DNA of 64,000 nt from an uncultured Pelagibacteraceae bacterium (GTDB lineage Bacteria > Pseudomonadota > Alphaproteobacteria > Pelagibacterales > Pelagibacteraceae). The notes under the pieces were generated by a model. That model saw only the letters and a program-made list of their open reading frames with translations. It had not been told where the DNA came from and made no database searches. Position 1 is the stretch's first letter. Each line of letters opens with the position of its first letter. A program made the translations under genes and the position numbers. Shown here in pieces: positions 47,121 to 57,304 of the stretch. The DNA is taken from the NCBI GenBank assembly GCA_902579925.1, contig CACHIS010000005.1:1-64000 (forward strand), read 5' to 3'.

Positions 47121-48123
47121 CATTTCAATTGTATTTGCATTCAACTCCTACGCACAAGATAATAATAACAAATATTTTAGCAATGACGAAGGGGTTTTAT
47201 CAATCATGTATCATCGATTTAACGAATTTAAATACCCCTCAACGAACATCTCTATGAATATCTTTAAAGAACATATTCAACTAATTCTCGATTCAAATTT
47301 GAGTTTTTACCATCCCAAAAAGTTCGAAAATGAATTCAATACTCCAAAAAAAGAGAAAAAAGTTCTATTAACAATAGATGATGGATTTAAATCTTTTTAT
47401 GATAATGCTTGGCCATATTTAAAAGAAAAAAAAATACCTTTTATCTTATTTGTATCTACAGAACCTGTCGGAAATAAAGGTTATATGACTTGGGAACAAA
47501 TCAAAGAAATTGATAATAGTGAATTTGGAGTTATTGGACATCATTCACATTCTCATGACTATTTGATTGATAAGTCTTATGAGGAATTTTTGTACGACAT
47601 AGAAACTTCGAGTCTAATTTTCAAAAAAGAACTAGGATATTTACCTACGTTATTTTCTTATCCATTCGGAGAATATTCTAAATTAATGAGAGACTATATT
47701 TCGCAAAACTTCAAAATTGCCTTTGGACAACACTCCGGAGTTATTGATATTAATAAAAACAAATTTGAACTTCCACGATTTCCGATTAACGAAAAATATG
47801 GAGAAATCAAAAGATTTAAGTTAATAGTTGATTATTCCCCTCTCGAGTATAAAATTTTAGAACCAGAAGAAAAAAAATTGTCCAAGAAAAATAATCCACC
47901 AAAATTTAGAGTTAAGTTTTTTGATAATCAGAAAAATATAAACAATATAAACTGTTATTCTAATGAGGGAGATAAATGGATGAAGTCTGATATTGAGTTA
48001 GTTGATAATGAACTTACAATAAATTTTAGAGAGCCTTTCTTACCACGAAGAGGTAGAATAAATTGTTCTTTAAATGATAATGGCAAATGGCGATGGTTTG
48101 GAACACAATTTATAATAAGATAA
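47068..48123 (+). CDS. Secreted polysaccharide deacetylase
   Basis: NodB-type deacetylase of 351 aa with signal peptide (IIKKILSFAASIINLL ... FNSYAQD). The catalytic motif is LLTIDDGFKSFYDNA (Asp-Asp) and the metal-binding H-x3-H is in IGHHSHSHDYL; the FSYPFGEYS motif follows. The C-terminal ~80 residues form a separate beta-rich segment with two Cys. I start at ATG 47068; a GTG at 47065 precedes it. The start lies inside the antisense tsaB gene. The target polysaccharide is unknown. Confidence 0.88.
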   Translation: MIIKKILSFAASIINLLIISIVFAFNSYAQDNNNKYFSNDEGVLSIMYHRFNEFKYPSTNISMNIFKEHIQLILDSNLSFYHPKKFENEFNTPKKEKKVLLTIDDGFKSFYDNAWPYLKEKKIPFILFVSTEPVGNKGYMTWEQIKEIDNSEFGVIGHHSHSHDYLIDKSYEEFLYDIETSSLIFKKELGYLPTLFSYPFGEYSKLMRDYISQNFKIAFGQHSGVIDINKNKFELPRFPINEKYGEIKRFKLIVDYSPLEYKILEPEEKKLSKKNNPPKFRVKFFDNQKNINNINCYSNEGDKWMKSDIELVDNELTINFREPFLPRRGRINCSLNDNGKWRWFGTQFIIR

Positions 48124-48127
48124 AAAT

Positions 48128-49210
48128 TTAAATCAAACTCTCTAACTCAATACTTGATGGTAATAATTTTGCATCATCAAAATCTTTTAAATTATTTTGT
48201 TTTATAATTTTTTGTAAAACCTCTACATATTCATTTCCTGTTTCAGCATACTTGTCTAAGTATTCCGACAAAATCATACTATCCAAAGGTTCACTTGAAT
48301 CTCTTAACTTTGCTCTTGCAAGTCTAAAATCTTCATAACTTGAATGGGTGTTTATATTTCTTTGATAAGCTCTAACAGATGCTTGCAAAACATTAAATTT
48401 CATAACTTTATGACCCTCATTTTTATCAGACTCTTTTGGCTTTAATCCCTCTCCTGACCATGTCCACTGCCCAAACAATGCATTTCCTTGCTGAGCAAAT
48501 CTCGAAGTTCCCCATCCAGTTTCTTTTGCAGCCTGTGCAATAGCCAAGGAGACTGGGACGATGTCCATTCTTCTCTTTAAGAGAGATAAATCCTTTGATG
48601 GGATACCATATTGTTTATATTTTTTTTCTAACCAATTCTTTTCTAATTTTGAGTTATTACTTTTATTAATTATGTTGAATAATCTCTTTCTATCTAAATT
48701 TATCTTTTTATTTTCCTCAAGTATTAAAGGCAATACAATTTGAATAAAAAATTCTTTTCTCTTCTTGATATTTTCTATCATTTTAATTTCTGCTGGTAAC
48801 AAAGTTAAAGCAATCGGCTTTACTAATTTGTTTTTTCTTACATCATCAAGTTTATAGTCTGTTTCCTCAAATAATTGCTTTATTGTAGAGGCATCAAGCC
48901 TTACTGTATCAGTTTCTTGATCATTAAGACTATAAATGTCGATTAACAAATCTTCTTCTTTAAGTTTTGCTGAACTTGATGAATTATTTGATTGATTATT
49001 AAGCGTATAAGCTAATATTGCTTTGGAATTATTTTCAATGCCTGCTGAACTTTCGATTTTGCTATTTGTAAAACTTATGATTATCGGCATAGAATAAAAA
49101 ATCGATAAGACAATTAAACAACTTAAAAGCATTCTTGGAAGCGATTGTAAGTTGTTATCTTTTATTATCTTTAAAGTTTTAATCTTATTCCTCTTAAAAA
49201 TTTTTTTCAT
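48128..49210 (-). CDS. Bax-like glucosaminidase
   Basis: Protein of 360 aa with one N-terminal membrane segment (about residues 27-47). The glucosaminidase domain has the catalytic region SLAIAQAAKETGWGTSRFAQQGNALFGQWTW, with catalytic Glu in KETGWG, and the later YEDFRLARAKLR. Bax proteins are peptidoglycan-acting; the Ser-rich linker after the helix is typical of periplasmic anchoring. It follows nfuA by 3 bp. Confidence 0.9.
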   Translation of the reverse strand: MKKIFKRNKIKTLKIIKDNNLQSLPRMLLSCLIVLSIFYSMPIIISFTNSKIESSAGIENNSKAILAYTLNNQSNNSSSSAKLKEEDLLIDIYSLNDQETDTVRLDASTIKQLFEETDYKLDDVRKNKLVKPIALTLLPAEIKMIENIKKRKEFFIQIVLPLILEENKKINLDRKRLFNIINKSNNSKLEKNWLEKKYKQYGIPSKDLSLLKRRMDIVPVSLAIAQAAKETGWGTSRFAQQGNALFGQWTWSGEGLKPKESDKNEGHKVMKFNVLQASVRAYQRNINTHSSYEDFRLARAKLRDSSEPLDSMILSEYLDKYAETGNEYVEVLQKIIKQNNLKDFDDAKLLPSSIELESLI

Positions 49211-49213
49211 GAG

Positions 49214-49753
49214 TTAAATTGCTTCGACTTGTTTGACTTCTGGTATATAATGGCAAAGAAGATTTTGTACTCCCTGTTTTAATGTCATTGTTGAACTGGG
49301 ACAACCAGAACAACTGCCTTGTAACTGTACCTTGACTATGCCGTCTTTAAATTCTTTAAATTTAATATCTCCACCATCTTTTGCAACTGCTGGTCTAATT
49401 TTTTCTTCCAATATTTGAATTATTTTTTTTTCTATCTCATCAAAATTTTCTTTAGACTCATTAGGGTCATTATCTATTACAAATTCTTTACCAGAAGAAT
49501 AGAAATCATTAATTAGTGAAATTATAATATGTTTTATATCATCCCAAGATGCTCCATCATATTTATTTATTGATATAAATTCTTTACTTAAAAAAATTCC
49601 CTCAACTCCATTTACGGAAAGAATATTCTTAATTAGATCGTTTTTAACATTATCCTTTTGCGTTATTTCAAATGAACCTCCATTTGAAACTACTCTACCG
49701 GGTATAAATTTTAAAGAATTTGGATTTGGAGTTATTTCGGTTTGAACAAACAT
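49214..49753 (-). CDS. NfuA/NifU-like iron-sulfur carrier
   Basis: Scaffold/carrier of 179 aa. An N-terminal Nfu_N domain (QTEITPNPNSLKFIPG) precedes the C-terminal NifU domain with the Fe-S Cys pair QGSCSGCPSSTMTLKQGV. It probably delivers clusters to proteins such as MiaB. Single gene, no isc/suf genes in the window. Confidence 0.93.
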   Translation of the reverse strand: MFVQTEITPNPNSLKFIPGRVVSNGGSFEITQKDNVKNDLIKNILSVNGVEGIFLSKEFISINKYDGASWDDIKHIIISLINDFYSSGKEFVIDNDPNESKENFDEIEKKIIQILEEKIRPAVAKDGGDIKFKEFKDGIVKVQLQGSCSGCPSSTMTLKQGVQNLLCHYIPEVKQVEAI

Positions 49754-49806
49754 AAAATATATATAAGCAATAATTAGAAAAATGGTACTGCTTTATATAA
49801 ATATTC

Positions 49807-50808
49807 TTAAAAACCTACGATTTCGTGAATTTTTTTGATTTTTTTTGAAGCAATTTCATTGGCTTTTTTGTATCCATCGTCAAGTATTTTTTCCAAAAAG
49901 ACTTTATCGTTTAATAATTCTTTAACTTTTAATGATATCGGATTGATTTCGTTTACAATTAGCTCTGATAATTTTTCTTTAAAATCTGAAAAATTTTTTC
50001 CAGAAAATTCATCAATAGATTTTTGTAGTGTATTATTCATCAAACTTGAATAAATACCAATTAAATTTTTAGCCTCAGGTCTCTTTTCTAATTCTTCAAT
50101 AGTGGAAGGTAAAGGTAAAGTGTCAGTTTTTGCTTTTTTAATTTTGTTTATTATTTGATCCTTATTATCAGTTAAATTAATTCTACTTAAATCTGATGCT
50201 TCTGATTTGCTCATCTTTTTAAGACCATCCTTTAGACTCATAATCCTTGAGAATTCTTTTTTAATCAAAGGTTCAGGGACTATAAAAAAATTTTCAATTT
50301 CATAATCATTATTAAATTTTTGCGCAATATCACGACATAATTCCAAATGTTGTTTTTGATCATCTCCAACTGGTACGTGAGTTGAGTCGTATAATAAAAT
50401 ATCTGCTGCCATCAAAACAGGGTAAGAATAAAGACCGATACTTGCTTTTTCTTTATCTTTCCCAGCTTTTTCTTTAAATTGGGTCATTCTGTTTAACCAG
50501 CCCATTCTTGCAATACAGCTTAAAATCCATGCCGCCTCCGAGTGAGCGCTCACTTGGGACTGATTAAAAATTATGCTTTTTTTTGGATCTATCCCGCTGG
50601 CAATAAAGGTAGCTACTGTCTCATGAATATTTGATTTTAAATCTTTTGGATTTTGACTTACAGTTATCGCATGAAGATCAACTACACAAAAAATACATTC
50701 ATTTTGAGTATCATTGTTGAGATCCACAAAGTTTTTTATAGCTCCTAAATAATTTCCTAAATGAAGGTTTCCAGTGGGTTGAACACCTGAGAAAATTTTT
50801 TTTTTCAT
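49807..50808 (-). CDS. trpS: Tryptophanyl-tRNA synthetase
   Basis: Class I synthetase of 333 aa. The HIGH-equivalent is [11 protein letters not shown] near residue 13; the KMSKS motif is [17 protein letters not shown] at the N terminus and [13 protein letters not shown] are family marks. It follows murJ by 3 bp on the minus strand. Confidence 0.97.
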   Translation of the reverse strand: MKKKIFSGVQPTGNLHLGNYLGAIKNFVDLNNDTQNECIFCVVDLHAITVSQNPKDLKSNIHETVATFIASGIDPKKSIIFNQSQVSAHSEAAWILSCIARMGWLNRMTQFKEKAGKDKEKASIGLYSYPVLMAADILLYDSTHVPVGDDQKQHLELCRDIAQKFNNDYEIENFFIVPEPLIKKEFSRIMSLKDGLKKMSKSEASDLSRINLTDNKDQIINKIKKAKTDTLPLPSTIEELEKRPEAKNLIGIYSSLMNNTLQKSIDEFSGKNFSDFKEKLSELIVNEINPISLKVKELLNDKVFLEKILDDGYKKANEIASKKIKKIHEIVGF

Positions 50809-50811
50809 ATT

Positions 50812-52341
50812 CTAATACTTTATTTTAATATCATTATAATTAAAAGCTTTGATAAAATATGACAGTGTTAAATAAAAAATTATTGTTAAGAAAACACATA
50901 ATATCAAATAAGCTGACTTAAAATTAAAGGTATAACTTAACTGATTTTCAAAAAATAAGATCAAGTATTCAAAGAAAAATCCCATCATAATCGATACAAA
51001 AATTATCTTTACAAATTTCTTAAAAAAAATTTTATTAAGTTCAAATAGACCATTATTTTTTAAATAAATAAATAATACTAAGGAGTTAAACCATGAAGAT
51101 ATTGTTGTTGCTATAGGAATAATAATAAATCCAATATTTCTAAAAAAATAAACACTAATTAAGATATTTAATAAAACTGAAACTAATGAAATATAAAATG
51201 GGGTTTTAGTGTCATGATTTGCAAAAAAAAATGTTGAAAAAACTTTTATTAAAGCAAATGCCGGAAGTCCTATACCAAAATAATAAAGGGCCTTTGAAGA
51301 ATTTAATACAGAATCCATTGTAAAAGAGCCATATCCAAATAATGCTGAAATAATTTGCTCAGATCCTATAATTAGAGCAACAGATGCGGGTATACTTAAA
51401 AACATACTTAGCTCTAATGCTTTATTTTGAATTAATAATATTTTTTTCTTTTTTTTTTGATAAACATGTTTTGAAAGCTGAGGTAGAACAACAATACCGA
51501 TCGCTATTCCAGCTATTGCTAGATTAATTTGGTATATTCTATCAGCATAATATAGATATGATACAGCACTTGACTGAAATGAAGCTATAATAGTTCCAAC
51601 TAATATATTTATTTGTGTAACTCCAGAAGAGAAAATACTAGGTAATAATTTTTTAAAAAAATTTTTTACTTTATTAGTAATCTTAAATTTTAAATCAAAA
51701 TCTATTGCATTATATTTTTTTGCAAATTTATATAAAAAAATTAATTGTAATAATCCTGCAAAAGATATTCCATACGAAAGATAGTAAATTAATTCATCGC
51801 CTAAATATCTTCCAAAAAATAAAATAGTTATTAAAACTATATTCAATATAATTGGCGCTGCTGAAGCAGCAGCAAATTTATTATGTGAATTTAAAATTGC
51901 TCCAAAAAAAGAAGATAAGCTTACAAACATTAAAAAGGGAAAGGTAATTCTTGTTAGAGTTGTTGCTAATTCAAATTTTTTGGTATCTTCAACAAAGCCT
52001 GGTGCTATTAATCCCACAAAAATTGGCATGAAAATCTCAATTATGAGAACTAAAAAAAATAATACTAAGAATAATAAATTAAAGACATTATTAGAGAATT
52101 TATTTGATCTCGATCTGTTTTTAACTAATTCTGAAGTATAGCTAGGTACAAAAGCTGAATTAAAAGTTCCCTCGGCAAAAAGTCTTCTAAAAGTGTTTGG
52201 TATTCTAAATGCTACAAAAAAAATATCTGCTAAAAAACTTGTGCCAAGAAAGATTGCAATTAAAACATCTCTTAAATAACCAAGTAATCTGCTAATTATA
52301 GTATAGAAACCAAAAGTCCCTGTTGACTTAACTAAATTCAT
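50812..52341 (-). CDS. murJ: Lipid II flippase MurJ
   Basis: Integral membrane protein of 509 aa with about 14 hydrophobic segments. The start MNLVKSTGTFGFYTIISRLLGYLRDVLIA and the RIPNTFRRLFAEGTFNSAFVP motif are strong MurJ/MviN signatures. It flips lipid II for peptidoglycan synthesis. It is divergent from the malic-enzyme gene with 50 bp between starts. Confidence 0.95.
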   Translation of the reverse strand: MNLVKSTGTFGFYTIISRLLGYLRDVLIAIFLGTSFLADIFFVAFRIPNTFRRLFAEGTFNSAFVPSYTSELVKNRSRSNKFSNNVFNLLFLVLFFLVLIIEIFMPIFVGLIAPGFVEDTKKFELATTLTRITFPFLMFVSLSSFFGAILNSHNKFAAASAAPIILNIVLITILFFGRYLGDELIYYLSYGISFAGLLQLIFLYKFAKKYNAIDFDLKFKITNKVKNFFKKLLPSIFSSGVTQINILVGTIIASFQSSAVSYLYYADRIYQINLAIAGIAIGIVVLPQLSKHVYQKKKKKILLIQNKALELSMFLSIPASVALIIGSEQIISALFGYGSFTMDSVLNSSKALYYFGIGLPAFALIKVFSTFFFANHDTKTPFYISLVSVLLNILISVYFFRNIGFIIIPIATTISSWFNSLVLFIYLKNNGLFELNKIFFKKFVKIIFVSIMMGFFFEYLILFFENQLSYTFNFKSAYLILCVFLTIIFYLTLSYFIKAFNYNDIKIKY

Positions 52342-52391
52342 AAATCATATTAGTCTTAAATTTACCTCATTTGTACACCTAATTAAGCTAA

Positions 52392-53960
52392 ATGAAAAAA
52401 ACAAAAATTGATCATTACACAGATAAAGAAGCTTTAGATTACCACCGTCATAATAAACCGGGTAAGATTGAAATCTCTTCCTCAAAAAATATGACCACAA
52501 AAAGAGATCTAGCATTAGCTTATTCACCAGGCGTTGCCGCACCTGTTAAAGCTATAAGTGAAAATCCGGAAACTGTATTTGACTATACAAGTAAAGGAAA
52601 TCTAGTTGCAGTAATAAGTAATGGCTCTGCAATTTTAGGTATGGGTAACCTAGGAGCCTTAGCCTCAAAGCCTGTTATGGAAGGAAAAGCAGTATTATTT
52701 AAAAGGTTTGCTGATATTGACTCTATTGATCTTGAAATTGACTCTGAAGATCATAATGAAATAATTAAAAGTATAAAAAATTTCGCTCCAAGTTTTGGAG
52801 GTATTAACTTAGAGGATATTGCAGCTCCAGATTGTTTTATAATCGAGGAAAAGCTTAAAGAGATTTTAGATATCCCTGTCTTTCATGATGATCAACATGG
52901 TACAGCAATTATAACTACAGCAGCATTAATAAATGCATTAGATATTACCAAAAAAAAAATTGATGAAGTAAAAATAGTTGTAAACGGAGCAGGGGCATCA
53001 GCAATGGCATGTGCAAATTTATTTAAAAAAAGTGGTGTTCCACAGAAAAATATCACAATGGTTGATAGAACAGGGGTGATCTATTGTGGACGAGAAAATT
53101 TGAATCAGTGGAAACTAGCTCATGCTATCGACACTCAACATAGAACCTTAGCAGATGCAATTAATAACGCTGATGTATTTTTAGGATTATCAGCAAAAGG
53201 TGCTTTGACAAAAGATATGGTAAAAAAAATGGCTAATAATCCTATCATATTTGCATGCGCAAATCCTGATCCAGAAATTAAACCAGAGGAAGTTGCGGAG
53301 GTAAGAAATGATGCAATCATGGCTACTGGGAGATCAGACTATCCAAACCAAGTAAATAATTTAATTGGTTTTCCTTACATATTTAGAGGCGCATTAGATG
53401 TAAGGTCCAAAACTATAAATGAGGAGATGAAAATTGCTGCAGCTCACGCGATTGCTAACCTAGCAAAAGAAGAGGTGCCAGACGAAGTTGTAGCTGCGAT
53501 GGGAGGTGATAGACCGCATTACGGAAAAGATTATATAATTCCCTCAACATTTGATCCAAGGCTTATAAGTGTAATTCCAGCTGCAGTGGCTAAAGCAGCA
53601 ATAGATACTGGTGTTGCCAGAATTAATATAAAAGATTTTGATAATTACAAGGATCAATTGAGACAGAGATTAGACCCTACAGTTACGATTATGCAAGGTA
53701 TAAATAATTACATTAAAAAAAAACCAAAAAAAGTAATCTTCGCAGATGGTGAAGACGAGAATATGCTTAAAGCAGCAATAGCATTTAAAAACTCCAACTT
53801 AGGAATACCAATCTTAATCGGAAAAGAGGATTTAATTAAAAACCAACTAAAAAAAATAGGTTACAGTGAAAATTTTGATATAGAAATTGTCAATTCAAAA
53901 GATGCTAAGAAAAGAGAAAAGTATGCAAAATATCTTTTTTGGAAAACTTCAAAGAAATAA
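52392..53960 (+). CDS. maeB: NADP-dependent malic enzyme, N-terminal part (frame broken at 53935-53940)
   Basis: Malic domain plus the start of the phosphotransacetylase-like domain. Malic motifs are [35 protein letters not shown] and [16 protein letters not shown]; the NAD(P) motif is [16 protein letters not shown]. After about residue 515 the frame ends in the foreign string WKTSKK and stop. The following T6 run (53935-53940) is one T too long; with T5 the frame continues as [19 protein letters not shown] into the downstream ORF, giving a full gene 52392-54678 of normal length. So this is one gene with a one-base indel, sequencing error or real. Confidence 0.85.
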   Translation: MKKTKIDHYTDKEALDYHRHNKPGKIEISSSKNMTTKRDLALAYSPGVAAPVKAISENPETVFDYTSKGNLVAVISNGSAILGMGNLGALASKPVMEGKAVLFKRFADIDSIDLEIDSEDHNEIIKSIKNFAPSFGGINLEDIAAPDCFIIEEKLKEILDIPVFHDDQHGTAIITTAALINALDITKKKIDEVKIVVNGAGASAMACANLFKKSGVPQKNITMVDRTGVIYCGRENLNQWKLAHAIDTQHRTLADAINNADVFLGLSAKGALTKDMVKKMANNPIIFACANPDPEIKPEEVAEVRNDAIMATGRSDYPNQVNNLIGFPYIFRGALDVRSKTINEEMKIAAAHAIANLAKEEVPDEVVAAMGGDRPHYGKDYIIPSTFDPRLISVIPAAVAKAAIDTGVARINIKDFDNYKDQLRQRLDPTVTIMQGINNYIKKKPKKVIFADGEDENMLKAAIAFKNSNLGIPILIGKEDLIKNQLKKIGYSENFDIEIVNSKDAKKREKYAKYLFWKTSKK

Positions 53961-54678
53961 AGGTATGCTGGAGCGTGATTGTGATCGTTTAGTAAGAAAT
54001 GATCGAGTTGTTTGGGCATCTTGTATGGTGGCATGTAAAGATGCAGATGCAATGGTCACTGGAAATACCAGAAGATATTCCTCCTCATTAGAGAAGATAA
54101 CTCAGGTTGTAGATCCAAGAGCTGGTGAAATAATGTTTGGTCTAAACTTAATAGTTAATAGAGGGAAAACAATCTTTATATGCGATACATCTGTCATCGA
54201 ATATCCTAATGCAAATCAACTCGCAGAGATGGCGAAATCAGCTGCTAGAGTAGTTAGATTATTTGGATTTGATCCTAAAGTCGCTTTCTTATCTCATTCT
54301 ACTTTTGGAGAGCCTGCTACTGAAAGAACCAAAAGATTAAGCGATGCAGTTGAAATTTTAAAAAAAGATAGAGTAGATTTTAAATTTGATGGAGAAATGC
54401 AGCCTGATGTAGCTTTAGAAGAATTATATAAAGAGCTTTATCCTTTTTCAGAAATTGTAGGAAATTCGAATGTCTTAATAATGCCAAGTCAACATAGTGC
54501 AGCTATTTCATACAAAATGATAAAATCAATGAGCAGAGCAAAGGTTATAGGACCATTATTAATTGGTTTGGGTCTCCCAATAGAAATTGCTCCCTTAAGA
54601 ACATCAACGTCAGAAATCATAAATTTAGCTTCAATAGCTGCATACTCTGCAGATGTAATTGACTATAAAAATAATTAA
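53887..54678 (+). CDS. maeB: NADP-dependent malic enzyme, C-terminal phosphotransacetylase-like part
   Basis: Continuation of the malic enzyme after the T-run: from about 53941 the residues [23 protein letters not shown] and onward (VDPRAGEIMFGLNLIVNRG, AFLSHSTFGEP, GPLLIGLGLPIEIAP) are the PTA-like domain of MaeB. The first 18 codons from the ATG at 53887 overlap the upstream frame and are not homologous. The PTA-like domain in MaeB is regulatory, sensing acetyl-CoA. If unfused it would be a separate fragment. The stop shares TTAA with the convergent gene. Confidence 0.75.
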   Translation: MSIQKMLRKEKSMQNIFFGKLQRNKGMLERDCDRLVRNDRVVWASCMVACKDADAMVTGNTRRYSSSLEKITQVVDPRAGEIMFGLNLIVNRGKTIFICDTSVIEYPNANQLAEMAKSAARVVRLFGFDPKVAFLSHSTFGEPATERTKRLSDAVEILKKDRVDFKFDGEMQPDVALEELYKELYPFSEIVGNSNVLIMPSQHSAAISYKMIKSMSRAKVIGPLLIGLGLPIEIAPLRTSTSEIINLASIAAYSADVIDYKNN

Positions 54679-55268
54679 TTTTTCTGAATTCTTAAATCTT
54701 CTACAAGTAAAATACTAGCTATGACATCCTCGACATCTAATATTTCTTTTGCTTCTTGCACAACCAATAACTTTTCATCTGAGGTTAAGGCTATTCCATA
54801 AACATAAATTTTCTTTTTGTACGTATCAATCTGATAATTAGTTGCTTTTACTTGTTTATTTATAATTAGAGCAGTCCTTAATTGTGATGTAATTAAAAGG
54901 TCTTTTGCGGATTGTTGGAGATTGAATTTTTCTTTAATCTTTATATCATTTCTAACTGATCTTGTGCCCTCTGTTTCCCAAGCAAGTTTTGTAATTTTAA
55001 GTTTTTCCTCTGGATTATCTACTTTTCCAGTCAAAAAAATTCTTCCATCTAAAACTTTAGATTTAATTGATATAAAATATTTTTTATCTAGCATTATAAT
55101 TCTTGCAGATAGATTTTTTTGCATAATCGAGTCATCAATTTGAGTACCTAGCGATCTTGGGTCTAATGCAACCGATACTCCTGTTCCAAAAATTCCTTTT
55201 GAAGAAACTCCAACGCATCCAGTGAAAAATAAGCTGATAAAAAATAATATTAAAATCCTAAATTTCAT
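54675..55268 (-). CDS. BON-domain lipoprotein
   Basis: Protein of 197 aa with lipobox FFTGC (Cys18). Two BON domains follow: about 50-118 (SARIIMLDKKYFISIKSKV) and 125-190 (ITSQLRTALIINKQVKATN), as in OsmY/DolP-like envelope proteins that associate with membranes. In alphaproteobacteria a BON lipoprotein next to rsmI is common. It overlaps rsmI by 11 nt and shares a TTAA stop with the malic-enzyme gene. Confidence 0.9.
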   Translation of the reverse strand: MKFRILILFFISLFFTGCVGVSSKGIFGTGVSVALDPRSLGTQIDDSIMQKNLSARIIMLDKKYFISIKSKVLDGRIFLTGKVDNPEEKLKITKLAWETEGTRSVRNDIKIKEKFNLQQSAKDLLITSQLRTALIINKQVKATNYQIDTYKKKIYVYGIALTSDEKLLVVQEAKEILDVEDVIASILLVEDLRIQKN

Positions 55269-56121
55269 TTTTAATCTTTAGACAATAATTATATATCTCT
55301 TTTTTTGAAATATCATTATTTTGAGAAATAAAGTTTGTTATTTCTTTTATACTAAATTTTTTAATCATCCTTTTTATAACCCTTTTATCTGATTCACTTA
55401 ATAAAAGTGAACTTTTTTTAACTCTTTTTTTTTCTGATAAAACAATAGTTAATTCACCTTTAAGATTTTCATCAAAAGTTTTTAAATCTTTAACGTTGTA
55501 TCTCAAATATTCCTCATAATATTTCGTCATTTCTCTACAAATTAAAATCATTCTATCTGAAAAGTTTTCTTTTATCTTTGGAATAGCTTTGTTAAGTTTT
55601 TTTGAAGAAATAAAAAAGATAATACAAGAGTCGAGATTTGAGAGAGATCTCAAATCATTTTGAATATCTTTAAGTTTGGTAGGAAAAAATCCGTAAAAAA
55701 AAAACTTTTCTGAAAAACCGCTCACAGACAGAGATGTATTTACCGCAGATGGTCCAGGTAATGGGGTTATATTGATTTTTTCTTTTACACATTCTTTTAC
55801 TAGTATGGCTCCTGGGTCTGATACACCGGGTGTACCAGCATCAGAAATAAGTGAAATGATTTGACCATTTTTAAGATTGTCTATGATTTTAGGTAAATTT
55901 TTTTTTTCATTAAATTTATGATTTGAGAATAGTTTTGATTTAATTTCAAATTTTTTCAATAATTTTATTGAAACACGTGTATCTTCACAAAGAATTAGGT
56001 CTGATTTTTTCAAGATTTCTATTGCTCTATAGGTAATATCTCCTAAATTTCCTATTGGAGTTGGTACTAAGTATAGCCCCTTTTTGATTTCTTTATTGTG
56101 AGATAAAGGATTTATAGCCAT
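55258..56121 (-). CDS. rsmI: 16S rRNA (cytidine-1402 2'-O)-methyltransferase
   Basis: Tetrapyrrole-methylase-fold enzyme of 287 aa. The N-terminal GLYLVPTPIGNLGDITYRAI, CEDTRVSIKLL and SDAGTPGVSDPGAIL motifs are diagnostic of RsmI. It is divergent from the LppC-like gene with 34 bp between starts, a classical alphaproteobacterial arrangement. Confidence 0.96.
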   Translation of the reverse strand: MAINPLSHNKEIKKGLYLVPTPIGNLGDITYRAIEILKKSDLILCEDTRVSIKLLKKFEIKSKLFSNHKFNEKKNLPKIIDNLKNGQIISLISDAGTPGVSDPGAILVKECVKEKINITPLPGPSAVNTSLSVSGFSEKFFFYGFFPTKLKDIQNDLRSLSNLDSCIIFFISSKKLNKAIPKIKENFSDRMILICREMTKYYEEYLRYNVKDLKTFDENLKGELTIVLSEKKRVKKSSLLLSESDKRVIKRMIKKFSIKEITNFISQNNDISKKEIYNYCLKIKNEI

Positions 56122-56155
56122 AATTGTACAATACTAAAATTATAGTAATCATTAA

Positions 56156-57304
56156 ATGAATATTTTTTTTAAAATTCTTTGTTTTTCATTTTTTCTATTT
56201 AAAACTACTGTTTTGTTTTCAGAAGAGATAAAAATAAAAATTGGAGTTTTGGCACCTCTATCCGGAGAAAATGCTGCTTTAGGTAAACAAATTATTAGTT
56301 CTATCAGAATGGCTTTGATAGATATAAATGACAGTCAAATTGAAATATATCCAAAAGACACTGGATCAGATCCTAACATTGCTTTACGCTCAGCTTTAGA
56401 ATTAGAGAAATTGGGTATCTCTTTAGTAATTGGACCTGTTTTCCATAAAAATTTATTACATCTTAAAGAAATTGAGAATATTACTTTTTTATCTTTAACT
56501 AACAAAACTTTAGACTTATCAAAAAATATAATAAGCAGTGGAATAAACTCAACTTCACAATTAAATACTATTAAAAAATTTTTAAAATTAAATGACATTA
56601 AAAAAACAATTTTTTTAATACCTAATTTAAATTATGACTTAGAGATAAAAAAGGGAATCAAAGAATCAAAACTAAAATTTTTTAAAGAATATGATTATAA
56701 TATTGAGCCAACAAAACTTACAAAACAAATTGAAAAAATAACGAATTACGAAGTAAGAAAGCAAAACCTGCTAGATGAAATATTAAGAGTTGAAAATTCG
56801 GATGAACCAAATAAAGAAAGAAAAATCGAAAACTTAAAAAAAAAATACACCCTTGGTAATTTAAAATTTGACTCAGTTATAATAGCAGACTTTGATGAAA
56901 GCTTAAAAAGTGTTATCACATCTCTATTATATACTGACGTATCTCCAAAAGAAAAATATATTATAACTTTAAATCAATGGTTTGATGAAAGTTTATTAAA
57001 AGAGGTTAGCACTCAACCAATTTATTATCCGTCTATAAATAAAAAAAATTATGATGATTTTATCTCTAAATTTTCAAAAAAGTTTAATTTTAAGCCAAAC
57101 CATCTGGCTTTGTTGAGTTATGATTTAGTTGGTTTAATTTACTATCTTTCATTAACAAATAGTCCAAATGAAATAAGTAAATCTTTTAAAATTGAAAATT
57201 CTTTCAAAGGAAAAATGGGTGTTTTCGAAATTAAAGATAATAGAATCAATCATCAATTAAATTTTTACGAAATAAGTGATGGGAAGCTTAAAGAAATTTT
57301 TTGA
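56156..57304 (+). CDS. LppC/LpoA-like periplasmic-binding-fold protein (penicillin-binding protein activator)
   Basis: Protein of 382 aa with a signal segment (residues 1-22, FSEEIKIK) and a type-1 periplasmic binding fold: IKIGVLAPLSGENAALGKQI and LVIGPVFHKNL. In E. coli, LpoA activates PBP1A; alphaproteobacterial homologs are placed next to rsmI. No clear lipobox Cys after the signal was found, so it may be soluble. It could also be an amino-acid-binding protein, but the context argues for LppC. It converges on rdgB with 17-nt overlap. Confidence 0.7.
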   Translation: MNIFFKILCFSFFLFKTTVLFSEEIKIKIGVLAPLSGENAALGKQIISSIRMALIDINDSQIEIYPKDTGSDPNIALRSALELEKLGISLVIGPVFHKNLLHLKEIENITFLSLTNKTLDLSKNIISSGINSTSQLNTIKKFLKLNDIKKTIFLIPNLNYDLEIKKGIKESKLKFFKEYDYNIEPTKLTKQIEKITNYEVRKQNLLDEILRVENSDEPNKERKIENLKKKYTLGNLKFDSVIIADFDESLKSVITSLLYTDVSPKEKYIITLNQWFDESLLKEVSTQPIYYPSINKKNYDDFISKFSKKFNFKPNHLALLSYDLVGLIYYLSLTNSPNEISKSFKIENSFKGKMGVFEIKDNRINHQLNFYEISDGKLKEIF

